Positions 1-8,291 are shown, numbered from the stretch's first letter. The stretch is DNA of 64,000 nt from Streptomyces sp. NBC_01214 (GCF_026340975.1 NZ_JAPEOS010000001.1:2316501-2380500), one strand, 5' to 3'. Notes: generated from the letters alone by a model not told the origin. Numbers and translations are program-made.

Positions 1-60
1 CAGTGTGGTGAACGCGGCGGCCTTGCCGCGCCCGTGTGCCTGCTTCATGTGTTCCCCCAT
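1..60 (-). CDS. 5' end of a minus-strand gene, truncated by the window edge
   Basis: Reading leftward from an ATG at 58-60 (or a second in-frame ATG at 46-48) there is an open frame beginning MGEHMKQAHGRGKAA, and it runs off the window. Only about 20 residues are visible, too few for a family call. Xre/DUF397 pairs in Streptomyces are often divergent from a small RsbW-like ATP-binding regulator, so that is the best guess from context. It is inference only. Confidence 0.4.
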   Translation of the reverse strand, partial: MGEHMKQAHGRGKAAAFTTL

Positions 61-220
61 GGTGTCTCCGGTTCCGACTGACACCGATCACGCTAACCAG
101 CGGCACTGACAGCGGCCTGTGGCGTTGGGTAGTCGTATCAATCCGTTCCGATGTTTCGCCGACCTGGTCAGGACTACGCTTTCGCGGAGTAAGGGCACTG
201 TGGAAGCGGGGAGTTGGCTC

Positions 221-1057
221 GTGGCCAAGCAGAAGGATCTGAGCGGGGCGCAGACACCGGAGGAGTTCGCCCGCGAGGAACTGCGGCGCCACCGGGAAGC
301 GGCCGGGCTGACCCAGGAGGGCCTGGGCGAGCGGATCTTCACGAGTGGCGCGTACGTCGGCCAGATGGAGTGCGGCACGCGGCGGCTGCGGCCGGAGATC
401 GCGGAGCTCATCGACAAGGTCTTCGGCACCGGGGACTACTTCACCCGCCTGGCCAAGGCGTTCAAGTCGAAGTACGAGGAGTACTTCGCCGAAGCGGCCG
501 AGCTGGAACGTCTGGCGACGGCCATCTACGAGTACGCCTCCACCCTGGTTCCCGGGTTGCTCCAGACGGCCGACTACGCCCGAGCCGTGATGTGGGGCGG
601 AAACCCCACCGCGCTTGCCGAGTACGTTGATGGTCTGGTCGCGTTTCGTCGGGAGCGCGCACGGCTTCTTGATGACCCAGTAACCCCCGAAATGTGGGTC
701 GTCCTGCACGAAGCGGTACTGCGGACCGCAGTTGGGGGGCCCGGCGTGATGGCCGCTCAGTTGCGGCACATCTCTGCCTACGTCCGTGCCCATCGGATCA
801 CCGTGCAGGTGGTGCCTTTCTCGGCTGGATCCCAAGGGGCCCTTGGCTCTTTGGTGACTATCATGCAGTTCGCCGACGCGCCGGACGTGGTGTACACGGA
901 GGGGCCCTGCGTGGGGCAGCTGGTCGACTATCCGGCGCTGGTACGGCGCCACTGGAAACTCTACGATCTCGCCAGGGCCGCTGCGCTGTCGCCGGAAGTG
1001 TCCCTGACCTTGATCGAGTCAGTGGCGGAGGAATACGCGAAGTGTGTACAAACGTAG
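221..1057 (+). CDS. Xre-family helix-turn-helix regulator with DUF5753 domain
   Basis: Protein of 278 residues. An N-terminal Xre-type HTH (about residues 10-70, with LRRHREAAGLTQEGLGERI and GAYVGQMECGTRRL) is followed by a DUF5753 region to the end (YASTLVPGLLQTADYARAV, then an MQFADAP core). This architecture is very common in Streptomyces, paired with a small DUF397 protein. Some members behave like antitoxin/toxin pairs or developmental regulators. The frame is open from a GTG at 119 and also has a GTG at 200. I prefer the GTG at 221 because a GGGGAG ribosome site lies about 8 bases upstream. The DUF397 gene starts inside its 3' end. Confidence 0.85.
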   Translation: MAKQKDLSGAQTPEEFAREELRRHREAAGLTQEGLGERIFTSGAYVGQMECGTRRLRPEIAELIDKVFGTGDYFTRLAKAFKSKYEEYFAEAAELERLATAIYEYASTLVPGLLQTADYARAVMWGGNPTALAEYVDGLVAFRRERARLLDDPVTPEMWVVLHEAVLRTAVGGPGVMAAQLRHISAYVRAHRITVQVVPFSAGSQGALGSLVTIMQFADAPDVVYTEGPCVGQLVDYPALVRRHWKLYDLARAAALSPEVSLTLIESVAEEYAKCVQT

Positions 1058-1242
1058 AGGGGCTGTCCTGGCGGAAGTCCTCGTACAGCAACTCCGACAG
1101 CGCCAGCTGCGTCGAGATCTCTGACGACTTCCCCGGCGTCGTCCCCGTCCGCGACACCAAGCTCGCGGGTGCCGGTCCTGTCCTGCTGTTCCCGGTCGCC
1201 GCGTGGGCTCCGTTCATCCGGGCCGTGAAGGGGCGAGGCTGA
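1042..1242 (+). CDS. DUF397 domain protein
   Basis: Protein of 66 residues overlapping the end of the Xre gene by 16 bases, so translation is probably coupled. It has the DUF397 signature: LSWRKSSYSNSDSASCVEI, then VPVRDTKLAGAGPVL and a C-terminal AAWAPFIRAVK. Start GTG at 1042 has a GGAGG about 11 bases upstream. DUF397 proteins nearly always travel with Xre/DUF5753 regulators and are thought to be their partners. The biochemical role here is not established. Confidence 0.8.
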   Translation: MCTNVEGLSWRKSSYSNSDSASCVEISDDFPGVVPVRDTKLAGAGPVLLFPVAAWAPFIRAVKGRG

Positions 1243-1754
1243 TTTTGTAGCGCAGCTGCTGGCGCCCGGTCGGCCTGAGCATCACGTCCGCCTGGACGGG
1301 GCTGTCCGCCGCGTCGTTGGTGGTGCGGGCCAGGCGGAGCACCGGTTCGGCCGCTCCGAGGCACAGTTGCTCGCGCTCCCCATCGAGCGGCATCAGCGCC
1401 GTCCTCGACGACCCGGACCCCGATGTGCCCGAGGGCGGCCAGCAGCGTCACCGCGCCGCCGCGGATCTTCGCCGTGCCGGCCAGGGGGGTTCCCGCGGCC
1501 ATGTCCGGGGGGTAGGTGACCGTCAACTCGGTCGGCTCGCCATCGAGTTCGATGATCCTGCGGCGTACCACGACCGTGCTGCCGGCCGTCAGGCCGAGCA
1601 TGGCGGCGACGGCGGCGGGGGCTGCAGTTCCTCCCGCGTGCAGGATGCGCTGACTGCCCCGCCGCCCGGCCCCCAGGGCCTCTTCCGTCCAGGCGTCCGC
1701 CGCGCCGGGCGGGCGCGCGGTCAGGTACGGCAGCGACTTACTGGTCCACTCCAT
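1214..1754 (-). pseudogene. Frameshifted UTRA-domain (GntR-type effector-binding) protein
   Basis: From ATG 1754 (or GTG 1763) the minus strand encodes MEWTSKSLPYL and a typical UTRA domain: WTEEA, VVVRRRIIELDGEPTEL, GGAVTLLAALGHIGVRVVED. Homology then continues in the neighbouring frame: PLDGEREQLCLG, EPVLRLARTT, VQADVMLRPTGRQQLRY, ending at a TGA at 1214-1216. The switch lies near 1395-1403. The protein has no winged-helix DNA-binding domain; HTH-less UTRA proteins that start with MEWTS occur in Streptomyces, so that absence may be normal. Either a single-base indel has killed the gene or there is a sequencing error. The 5' end overlaps the hydrolase gene. Confidence 0.65.
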
Positions 1755-2577
1755 GGCCGCCACGGCATGTGCGTTCCGGGCCGTACGGCGCGCTCGCGGC
1801 CAGGGCGGCGACCTCGCGGGCGGCTGTGGCGACGGCCCGGGCGTCCTTCCTCAGGATCGCGCCGTGGTTGCTGGGGACCTTCGCGCTGAGCTGGATGTTC
1901 GGCTTGCGCGCGAACACCGGGTCGAGGCCCGCGCGGATGCGTTCCTGCTCGTCGCCCTTGCTCCCGAAGGACGTTCCCGAAGCCAGTACATACCGCACCG
2001 GGACGGTGATGGCGTCCAGTACGGGGCCCAGTTCGCGCTCGCGGGCGAGCCGGCCGACCTCGATGTTGCTGGTCGCCATCTCTTCGGCGGTCATCCGCGG
2101 GGTCAGGCCCGTCGGGCGCAGCAGTGGCATCAGCCAGCCCATCCGCTTGAAGAACCTGCGGATCCCCTGCTCCATCTCCTCGGTGAGCCAGTCGTACGGC
2201 TGGGCGCCGTCCACCAGGACCGCGCCCAGGGCGCGGTCCGGATTGCGGCTCGCCCAGTGGGCCCCGACGAACGCCCCGTAGGACCAGCCCACCACCAGCG
2301 CCCGGTCCACCTTCCTGGCCGCGAGCACGGCGTCGACGTCCCGGACGGCCGCCTCGAAGGAGTAGTCGGCCGAGCGCTTCGACTTCCTGCCGCGGGCCCG
2401 CTCGTCGTAGGTGATGTGCCGCCACCGGGGACCCAGGTCGGCGATGACGCGCCGCCAGTACCCCTGGGTGGCGAAGTGGCCGTTGAGGTAGACCACGGGT
2501 GTGCCGGGGCCGCCGGTGTCGGTGGCGGCCAGGGCCGTGTCGTCGACCGGCACCATGCCGGTCCATAACGCCGTCAT
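1738..2577 (-). CDS. alpha/beta hydrolase
   Basis: Protein of 279 residues with an alpha/beta-hydrolase fold. It has a strand followed by YLNGHF (about 30-35), the nucleophile elbow GWSYG with Ser99, and a late NHG that could give the catalytic histidine. No signal peptide, so cytoplasmic. The ATG at 2577 overlaps the stop of the DUF1048 gene, making it the third gene of a padR-DUF1048-hydrolase operon. Substrate unknown. The PadR context suggests an inducible response to a small hydrophobic molecule (inference). Confidence 0.8.
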   Translation of the reverse strand: MTALWTGMVPVDDTALAATDTGGPGTPVVYLNGHFATQGYWRRVIADLGPRWRHITYDERARGRKSKRSADYSFEAAVRDVDAVLAARKVDRALVVGWSYGAFVGAHWASRNPDRALGAVLVDGAQPYDWLTEEMEQGIRRFFKRMGWLMPLLRPTGLTPRMTAEEMATSNIEVGRLARERELGPVLDAITVPVRYVLASGTSFGSKGDEQERIRAGLDPVFARKPNIQLSAKVPSNHGAILRKDARAVATAAREVAALAASAPYGPERTCRGGHGVDQ

Positions 2578-2972
2578 GCCGTGCCCCCGGCCGTGCCCCC
2601 GGCCGTGTCTTCGGCCTCCTCCGCGCGGGCGAGGGCTTCCGTCAGCTGCTTCTTCGCGCGGGCGGGGACGTAGCCGCCCTCCGAGTAGTTCCGGGCGAAC
2701 GCGTCGGCGAACTCCACCGGGTCCTCCCCGACGATCTCGCGGATCGGCGTGCCGTCCGCCGCGGCCTGCTCGAAGAGGTCGGCGAGGTCTTCGAACATCG
2801 ACGCGTTGCTGTCGCCGTCGGTCGGCACGAAGTGCATCAGGTACCGCTCGATCGCCTCGACCGCCGTGCGCCGGCTCGGGGGGAACTCCTTGACGCGCGC
2901 CTTGTACGCCCTCCAGCGCTTCTTCGGTCCGATCACCTTCGCGATGAAACCGCTCTGCTCGTCCTCGGACAT
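2574..2972 (-). CDS. DUF1048 family protein
   Basis: Protein of 132 residues, starting MSEDEQSGFIAKVIGPKKRW and rich in helices. FEDLADLFEQAAADG and IREIVGEDPVEFADAF are typical of DUF1048, a family that repeatedly accompanies PadR regulators in Gram-positive bacteria. ATG 2972 lies two bases after the padR stop, so the genes are translationally coupled. The C-terminus ends in a low-complexity AGGTAGGTA repeat coded by a short GCCCCCGGCCGT-type repeat. Function unknown; probably a partner or target in PadR signalling. Confidence 0.8.
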   Translation of the reverse strand: MSEDEQSGFIAKVIGPKKRWRAYKARVKEFPPSRRTAVEAIERYLMHFVPTDGDSNASMFEDLADLFEQAAADGTPIREIVGEDPVEFADAFARNYSEGGYVPARAKKQLTEALARAEEAEDTAGGTAGGTA

Positions 2973-2974
2973 GG

Positions 2975-3304
2975 TTACTTGCCCCCTTCGCGGAGCTGGT
3001 CCAGTCGTTCCGTGAGGAAGCTCCAGGTCCTCCAGAACTCTTCGAGGTACTCCCGCCCTTCGGCGTTGAGGGAGTACACCTTGCGCGGCGGCCCCTTCTC
3101 GGAAGGGACCTTCTCCACGTCGACGAGACCGCGCTTCTCGACCCTGATGAGCAGGGCGTAGACGGTCCCTTCGGCGATGTCGGAGAACCCCTGCTCCCGC
3201 AGCCATGCCGTGATCTCGTAGCCGTACGCGGGCCGGCCGGACAGGGTCGCGAGGACGATGCCCTCCAGCGTGCCCTTGAGCATTTCGGTCAGCAGCTTGG
3301 GCAT
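2975..3304 (-). CDS. PadR-family transcriptional regulator
   Basis: Protein of 109 residues, the compact (subfamily 2) PadR form: one winged helix with LATLSGRPAYGYEI, EGTVYALLIRVEKRGLV and the basic wing EKGPPRKVYSL, then a short dimerisation helix. ATG 3304 is chosen over the upstream frame because GGGAGGAGG lies 7 bases before it. It heads an operon with DUF1048 and hydrolase genes, and is divergent from the gntR-ABC operon across a long palindrome (3318-3396) that it probably binds. Confidence 0.9.
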   Translation of the reverse strand: MPKLLTEMLKGTLEGIVLATLSGRPAYGYEITAWLREQGFSDIAEGTVYALLIRVEKRGLVDVEKVPSEKGPPRKVYSLNAEGREYLEEFWRTWSFLTERLDQLREGGK

Positions 3305-3317
3305 GGAACACCTCCTC

Positions 3318-3396
3318 CCTGAGCTATTCGGTGTTGCTGAATACCGGTACACCGTAACGCTGACTACCGGTATCTAGCAAGACTGAATAGCTCAGG
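3318..3396. promoter_or_regulatory. 79-bp imperfect palindrome, probable PadR operator
   Basis: Two 32-base arms, 3318-3349 and 3365-3396, are inverted copies with 28 of 32 positions matching around a 15-base centre. The outer 12 bases (CCTGAGCTATTC / GAATAGCTCAGG) and the inner 9 bases (ATACCGGTA / TACCGGTAT) match perfectly. The site lies between padR and the gntR-ABC operon, ending close to the padR ribosome site. PadR proteins are usually autorepressors, so this is the obvious operator; it may also act on the divergent operon. Confidence 0.75.
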
Positions 3397-3427
3397 AGGT
3401 GGACAACTCCGATCCCTCGGAGGGTGG

Positions 3428-3460
3428 TTGACAGTCGTCGTATACGTAGAGTCCTATAGT
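3428..3460 (+). promoter_or_regulatory. Possible promoter of the gntR-ABC operon
   Basis: TTGACA at 3428-3433 is a perfect -35 element, 58 bases before the GTG start. The best -10-like sequence, TATAGT at 3455-3460, is 21 bases away, longer than optimal; CCTATA at 3453 gives 19. The A/T-rich stretch with repeated CTAG units at 3460-3480 may hold the autoregulatory GntR site. Confidence 0.4.
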
Positions 3461-3490
3461 GCTAGGAAGCTAGATGAATAGAGGAGGACA

Positions 3491-3898
3491 GTGATCGAGT
3501 TTCACCTCGATGCCCGGTCCGGCGTCGCTCCGTACATGCAGCTCGTCCACCAGGTGCGACAGGCCCTACGGCTCGGGCTGCTGTCCGAGGGGGACCGGCT
3601 GCCGACCGTCAAGGACGTCGCGGCCGGCGTGGCGATCAATCCGAACACCGTGCTCAAGGCCTACCGGGAGCTCGAGTACGAGGGCCTGGTCGCGAAGAAG
3701 CCCGGGGTCGGCACCTTCATCTCCGGCACGCTCAGCGACGCCTCGCTCTCCGAACACGAGCCGCTGCGCCGGGAGTTGCAGCTGTGGCTCGACAAGGCGC
3801 GGGCCGCCGGGCTGGGCGAGGAGAGCATCGAGGCCCTGTTCCTGAGCACCTTCCGCGCCCGCACCGGTACGGACCCGCACACCGAAGAGGAGAAATGA
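3491..3898 (+). CDS. GntR-family regulator, YtrA type
   Basis: Protein of 135 residues: an N-terminal GntR winged helix (PYMQLVHQVRQALRLGLL, VKDVAAGVAINPNTVLKAYREL, GVGTFI) and a short helical C-terminus with no effector domain, as in the YtrA subfamily. These are local repressors of ABC transporter operons that respond to cell-envelope stress or antibiotics. GTG 3491 follows GAGGAGG by four bases. Its stop overlaps the ATPase start (ATGA), so it is cotranscribed with its target transporter. Confidence 0.9.
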   Translation: MIEFHLDARSGVAPYMQLVHQVRQALRLGLLSEGDRLPTVKDVAAGVAINPNTVLKAYRELEYEGLVAKKPGVGTFISGTLSDASLSEHEPLRRELQLWLDKARAAGLGEESIEALFLSTFRARTGTDPHTEEEK

Positions 3899-4797
3899 CC
3901 GCAATACCCGCAATAGTGGAAGCCCGCGCGCTGGGCAAGCGGTACGGCCGCAAGGAAGCGCTGAGCGACTGCACCCTGAGCGTGCCGTCCGGGCGGGTCG
4001 TCGGCCTGGTCGGGCCCAACGGGGCCGGCAAGTCGACCCTGTTGCAGCTGGCCTGCGGGCTGATCGGCCCGACCTCCGGCACCATCGAGGTGCTCGGCGG
4101 CCGGCCCGCATCCGGGCCCGAGCAGCTCGCCAAGGTCGGGTTCGTCGCCCAGGACACGCCCACGTACGCCGGGCTGTCCATCGCCGACCACCTGAAGCTG
4201 GGCGCCCGGCTCAACCCGGGCTGGGACGCACAGCTGGCGGGAGACCGGATCCGGCAGCTCGGCCTGGACCCCGCCCAGAAGGCGGGCAAGCTCTCCGGCG
4301 GCCAGCGCGCCCAGGTGGCGCTGACCCTCGCCGTCGCCAAACGGCCCGAGCTGCTGATCCTCGACGAGCCCGTCGCCGCCCTGGACCCGCTGGCCCGCCG
4401 GGAGTTCCTGCAGGGCCTGATGGAGGTCGTCGCCGAACACGGGACCACCGTCGTGCTCTCCTCGCACCTGGTGTCCGACCTGGAACGGGTCTGCGACCAC
4501 CTGATCTCGCTGGTCGCCTCCCGGGTCCAGGTCGCGGGCGACGTCGACGACCTGCTCGCCACCCACTTCCGGCTCACCACCGCCCGCCGCGACGCGGCCA
4601 CCCTGCCCCAAGGCATGCAGGTCATCCAGGAGACCCGCACCGAGCGGCAGAGCACCTTCATCGTGCGCTCCGACAAGGCGATCCAGGACCCCTCCTGGGT
4701 CCTGGAGCCGCTCAACCTGGAGGACCTCGTCCTCACCTACATGAGCCGGGCCGCGGCCGGGCCCGGCCCCCGACCCACCCGGGAGAACCAGCGATGA
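3895..4797 (+). CDS. ABC transporter ATP-binding protein
   Basis: Protein of 300 residues with one nucleotide-binding domain: Walker A GPNGAGKST (40-48), Q-loop near Gln86, signature LSGGQ (133-137), Walker B LLILDEP (153-159), D-loop ALDP and switch His in SSHLVSD. The C-terminal 90 residues are a DrrA/CcmA-like extension. It would energise the permease encoded next, probably as an exporter dimer. Start ATG 3895 overlaps the gntR stop; its own stop overlaps the permease start. The family is typically linked to YtrA-type regulation. Confidence 0.92.
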   Translation: MTAIPAIVEARALGKRYGRKEALSDCTLSVPSGRVVGLVGPNGAGKSTLLQLACGLIGPTSGTIEVLGGRPASGPEQLAKVGFVAQDTPTYAGLSIADHLKLGARLNPGWDAQLAGDRIRQLGLDPAQKAGKLSGGQRAQVALTLAVAKRPELLILDEPVAALDPLARREFLQGLMEVVAEHGTTVVLSSHLVSDLERVCDHLISLVASRVQVAGDVDDLLATHFRLTTARRDAATLPQGMQVIQETRTERQSTFIVRSDKAIQDPSWVLEPLNLEDLVLTYMSRAAAGPGPRPTRENQR

Positions 4798-5828
4798 TCT
4801 GGCTGACCTGGCGCCAGTACCGCGTCCAGACCCTCGCCGCGCTCGCCGTCCTGGTCGCGATCGCCGTGTTCCTCGTGGTCACCGGCCTCCAGATGCGCGA
4901 GGTCTACGACAGCACCGTCGCCGGCTGCGGCACCGACTGCGAATCGGCGAAGAACGCCCTCGTCGTCGAGTACCAGACCCTGACCTACTACGTCACGAGC
5001 CTGCTGCTCGCCACACCCGGCATCATCGGGATCTTCTGGGGCGCCCCGCTGATCGCCCGTGAACTGGAGACCGGCACCCACCGGCTCATCTGGAACCAGA
5101 GCATCTCCCGGGGCCGCTGGCTCCTGGTCAAGCTCGGGGCCGTCGGCCTGATCGCCGTCGCCGTTACCGGGGTGCTCAGCCTCCTGGTGACCTGGTGGGC
5201 CGGTCCCATCGACCGGGTCAACCTGGACCGGTTCACCGCCCTCATGTTCAGCGGCCGCGGGGTCGTCCCCCTCGGCTACGCGGCGTTCGCCTTCACCCTC
5301 GGCGCCTCGGCCGGACTGCTGATCCGGCGCACCGTACCCGCGATGGCCGCGACCCTCGCCACCTTCCTCGCGGTGCAGATCTTCGTGCCCTTCGCGATCC
5401 GCCCGCACTTCGTGGCACCGGAGCACACCGACGTCGCGCTCAGCTCCCTCGTCATGGCACCGGTCGGTGGCGGCGAGGAGTCCGGTGCGATGAAGGACGG
5501 CTGGAACGCGAACCACATCCAGCTGAAGGGTTCCGGAAACGACGCCCACCTGCGGATTGGGGTGCTCAAGCCCGGCGTCTGGGTCGTGTCCGACCTCGGT
5601 GCGGTCCTCGACGCAGCCGGCAAGGAGATCCGCGGTGCCGAGGGCTGCGCGGAGCCCAAGGCGGAACCCTTCGAGTGCTTCGCCACCTCGAAGCACCACA
5701 TGGAGGTCGACTACCAGCCCGCCGACCGCTACTGGACCTTCCAGTGGATCGAGACCGGGATCTTCCTCGCGCTCTCCGGACTGCTGGCCGGGTTCTGCTC
5801 CTGGTGGCTGCGCCGTCGGGCGGCCTGA
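4794..5828 (+). CDS. ABC transporter permease (ABC-2 like)
   Basis: Protein of 344 residues with about six membrane segments: near 14-34, 65-90, 120-142, 165-187 and 197-215, and the last near 315-337. It starts MIWLTWRQYR, usual for Streptomyces ABC-2 type permeases beside YtrA/ATPase pairs. A large extracytoplasmic loop of about 95 residues with several cysteines precedes the last segment. ATG 4794 overlaps the ATPase stop. Together the two genes form an exporter of unknown substrate; envelope stress or peptide export is plausible. Confidence 0.85.
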   Translation: MIWLTWRQYRVQTLAALAVLVAIAVFLVVTGLQMREVYDSTVAGCGTDCESAKNALVVEYQTLTYYVTSLLLATPGIIGIFWGAPLIARELETGTHRLIWNQSISRGRWLLVKLGAVGLIAVAVTGVLSLLVTWWAGPIDRVNLDRFTALMFSGRGVVPLGYAAFAFTLGASAGLLIRRTVPAMAATLATFLAVQIFVPFAIRPHFVAPEHTDVALSSLVMAPVGGGEESGAMKDGWNANHIQLKGSGNDAHLRIGVLKPGVWVVSDLGAVLDAAGKEIRGAEGCAEPKAEPFECFATSKHHMEVDYQPADRYWTFQWIETGIFLALSGLLAGFCSWWLRRRAA

Positions 5829-5848
5829 CCGGGATGAGGGGATGAGGG

Positions 5849-5881
5849 GCGGCCGAAGCCAACGCAACTGGCTTCGGCCGC
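5849..5881 (+). terminator. Hairpin terminator between convergent genes
   Basis: GCGGCCGAAGCCA at 5849-5861 pairs perfectly with TGGCTTCGGCCGC at 5869-5881 around a 7-base loop. It lies between the permease stop (5828) and the stop of the convergent GlxA-type regulator (5892), so it may serve both. Confidence 0.75.
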
Positions 5882-5891
5882 TCCCTCGACT

Positions 5892-6854
5892 CTACGGCCG
5901 TCGGGCCCGCGCCGCGGCACGGTACGTGCTCGGGGTCAGGCCCGTGTGGCGGGTCAGGTGGGTGCGGAGGGAGTCCGCCGTGCCGAGGTCGCTGCGGGCG
6001 GCCACCTGGTCCATCGGGAGGGTGGTGGTCTCCAGGATCTCGCAGGCGCGGTCCAGACGCTGGTGCAGCAGCCACTGGAGGGGGCTGAGGCCCGTTTCGG
6101 CGCGGAAGCGGCGGGTCAGGGTGCGGGTGCTCGTGCCCGCATGGCGGGCCAGCTCGGCCAGGGTCGTCGGCTCGTGCAGGCGGGCCAGCGCCCAGGCGCG
6201 GGTGGCCACCAGGGAAGTGCCGCGCTCCGGCGGCAGCGGGGTCTCGATGAACTGGGCCTGGCCGCCCGGCCGCACGGGGGCCGCCACGACCAGACGGGCC
6301 GTGGCGTTCGCGACGGCGGCGCCGTAGTCGCGGCGCACCAGGTGCAGGCACAGGTCGATCCCGGCCGACATGCCCGCCGACGTCAGCACCCTGCCGTCCT
6401 CGACGAACAGCACGGCGGGCACGAGCTCGACCTCGGGGAAGAGCCGCCCGAACTCCGCGGACGCCGACCAGAAGGTCGTGGCGCGGCGGCCTTCCAGGAG
6501 ACCCGCCTGCGCGAGGACGAAGGCGCCCGTGCAGATGGAGGCGATGCGAGCGCCCCGAGCGGCGGCTGCCCGCAGGGCGTCGAGCACCCGGGGGTCGGGG
6601 CCTTCGCGGTCGGCCGTCCCCGTGATCATCACCGTGTCGGCCCGCTCCACCGCCTCCAGGCCGTCCGGCACCACGACGTCCGTGCCGTACCGCGCCTGCA
6701 CCACGCCGGGGACGAGCGTGCAGACCGTCACCTCGTACGCAGGCTGCCCGCCGAGGGTCGTCGCGCCGAACACCACCCCCGGGATCGACAGGTCGAAGGT
6801 GGTGACCGGCGGGCACGCGATGACCGCGACGCGGTGCGGGCGAGTGATCGTCAT
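5892..6854 (-). CDS. GlxA-family AraC-type regulator (DJ-1/PfpI domain)
   Basis: Protein of 320 residues. An N-terminal class-I amidotransferase-like DJ-1/PfpI domain (about 8-175) has ASICTGAFVLAQAGLL at the nucleophile elbow. It is followed by two AraC HTH motifs (about 215-310: LAELARHAGTSTRTLTRRF and MDQVAARSDLGTADSLRTH). GlxA-type regulators sense small metabolites and control adjacent genes. It is divergent from an epimerase-like gene; the 112-base gap holds a 6-2-6 palindrome that may be its operator. Start ATG 6854; the upstream frame extension lacks homology. Confidence 0.9.
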   Translation of the reverse strand: MTITRPHRVAVIACPPVTTFDLSIPGVVFGATTLGGQPAYEVTVCTLVPGVVQARYGTDVVVPDGLEAVERADTVMITGTADREGPDPRVLDALRAAAARGARIASICTGAFVLAQAGLLEGRRATTFWSASAEFGRLFPEVELVPAVLFVEDGRVLTSAGMSAGIDLCLHLVRRDYGAAVANATARLVVAAPVRPGGQAQFIETPLPPERGTSLVATRAWALARLHEPTTLAELARHAGTSTRTLTRRFRAETGLSPLQWLLHQRLDRACEILETTTLPMDQVAARSDLGTADSLRTHLTRHTGLTPSTYRAAARARRP

Positions 6855-6916
6855 GGCTCGAATCTCCGGATTGCTGGCATTCCAGCCACTACTGTACGGC
6901 CGCGCCCGGAACGAGG

Positions 6917-6930
6917 GTTGACCCGTCAAC
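6917..6930. promoter_or_regulatory. Small palindrome in the divergent promoter
   Basis: GTTGAC at 6917-6922 and GTCAAC at 6925-6930 form a perfect 6-2-6 palindrome between the GlxA-type regulator and the epimerase gene, 37 bases before the latter's start. It is a candidate operator for the regulator. Its TTGAC half could also be part of a -35 element. Confidence 0.4.
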
Positions 6931-6966
6931 GACACCAACTCGCAGTCCCAGCACAGGAGTACAGTC

Positions 6967-7902
6967 ATGGCCCTGCACGTCATCACGGGCGCCGGTGCGA
7001 TCGGCACCGCCACCGCACGTCTGCTCGCCGCATCCGGTGAGCAGGTCCGCGTCATCACCCGCAGCGGCGGCGGGCCCGATCTTCCGCTCGTCGAGCGGGT
7101 CGCCGCCGACAGCACCGACACCGACCGGCTCGCCGAACTGCTGCACGGCGCCCGGACCCTCTACAACGCCGCCGCGCCCGCCTACCAGGACTGGCGGACC
7201 GCCTTTCCGCCCCTCGCCGCCTCGCTGCTCGCCGCCGCCGAGCGGACCGGCACCGACTACGTGATGCTGGGCAACGTGTACGGGTACGGAGCCGTCGAAG
7301 GCCCCCTCACGCCCGACCTGCCCATGAGGCCCAACTCCGACAAGGGCCGGGTGCGCGCCGCCATGTGGGAAGAGGCGCTGGCCGCGCACCGGGCCGGCCG
7401 GGTCCGGGTCGCCGAGGTGCGCGCCGGCGACTTCCTCGGGGCGAACGTCCTCGGACTCGTCCCCCTCCTGGCCGTGCCCGCCGTACTGGCCGGCGAGGAG
7501 GCCGTCCTGCCGGTCGGCCTCGACGCGCCGCACGCCTGGTCCTACGCGGACGACGTCGCGCGGACCCTGATCGCGGTCGGCGGGCGGGACGACGGCTGGG
7601 GCCGCGCCTGGCACGTGCCCTCCACCTCCGAGCTGTCCCCGAGGCAGCTGATGGGGCGGCTGGCCGAGGCCGCCGGCGCGCCGAGCCCGAGGCTCAGGAC
7701 CATGACGCCGGAGGAACTCGACGCGGCGGCCGCGGCGGACCCGGTGATGGCCGAGATGCCGGAGATGGCCTACCAGTACGACGGCGAGCTGCGCCTCGAC
7801 GCCTCCGACACCGAGCGCCTGCTCGGCGTACGGGCCACCGAACTGGACCGTGTGCTCAAGGAGTTGACCTCCACCGGGCCGTCGGTGCGGACGGGGAGCT
7901 GA
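6967..7902 (+). CDS. NAD(P)-dependent epimerase/dehydratase-like protein
   Basis: Protein of 311 residues in the extended short-chain dehydrogenase group. It has an N-terminal dinucleotide motif VITGAGAIGTATA, then YNAAAPAY, LGNVYGYG with the tyrosine of the usual active site, and a C-terminal substrate domain. There is no obvious YxxxK in the normal place, so it may bind but not reduce. ATG 6967 follows CAGGAG. It is probably controlled by the divergent GlxA-type regulator. Substrate unknown. Confidence 0.82.
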   Translation: MALHVITGAGAIGTATARLLAASGEQVRVITRSGGGPDLPLVERVAADSTDTDRLAELLHGARTLYNAAAPAYQDWRTAFPPLAASLLAAAERTGTDYVMLGNVYGYGAVEGPLTPDLPMRPNSDKGRVRAAMWEEALAAHRAGRVRVAEVRAGDFLGANVLGLVPLLAVPAVLAGEEAVLPVGLDAPHAWSYADDVARTLIAVGGRDDGWGRAWHVPSTSELSPRQLMGRLAEAAGAPSPRLRTMTPEELDAAAAADPVMAEMPEMAYQYDGELRLDASDTERLLGVRATELDRVLKELTSTGPSVRTGS

Positions 7903-8291
7903 GAGCGGCGGGCGCGGCTTCCCGGGCCGGTGGCGTACCGACCGACGGGCCGGGCCCGATTCGCTCGTGCGGGTGACCCGACGGGGGAGGGCGGGGGACC
8001 GCGGGGGAGGGCGGGGGACGCTCCTGACGGGCGTGCCGGGCGCACGGAGGGAAGGAACGAATCCTCGCAACCGACCCGGCCGGGCCCGTGAGGACCGGCC
8101 GGGCCCTGGGGGGTGTCTCGTCGATTGGGTCGGATCGGGGAGCGGGGTCTGGCGCCGGCATCGCACGACGGACGAGGGAGTCCATGCGGAGCATCGACGA
8201 CCGGGGACAAGACACCCCCTGGGCCGGACGGAGCATCTGCGCGGCCTCTGCGCACAGTTGAGGAGCCCCCCGTCTGGTACCCATCTGGATC
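7903..8291. other. Intergenic region, no gene seen
   Basis: 389 bases without a convincing gene. G-rich, with a near-direct repeat of GGGGGAGGGCGGGGGAC around 7982-8019. The right part is presumably the promoter and leader of the secreted DUF1906 gene. Short open frames here lack homology and ribosome sites. Confidence 0.6.

Noticed and set aside
7981..8020. G-rich direct repeat as a possible CRISPR or quadruplex array
   Set aside because: Only two short units without spacers; no array. Left as a note in the intergenic entry.
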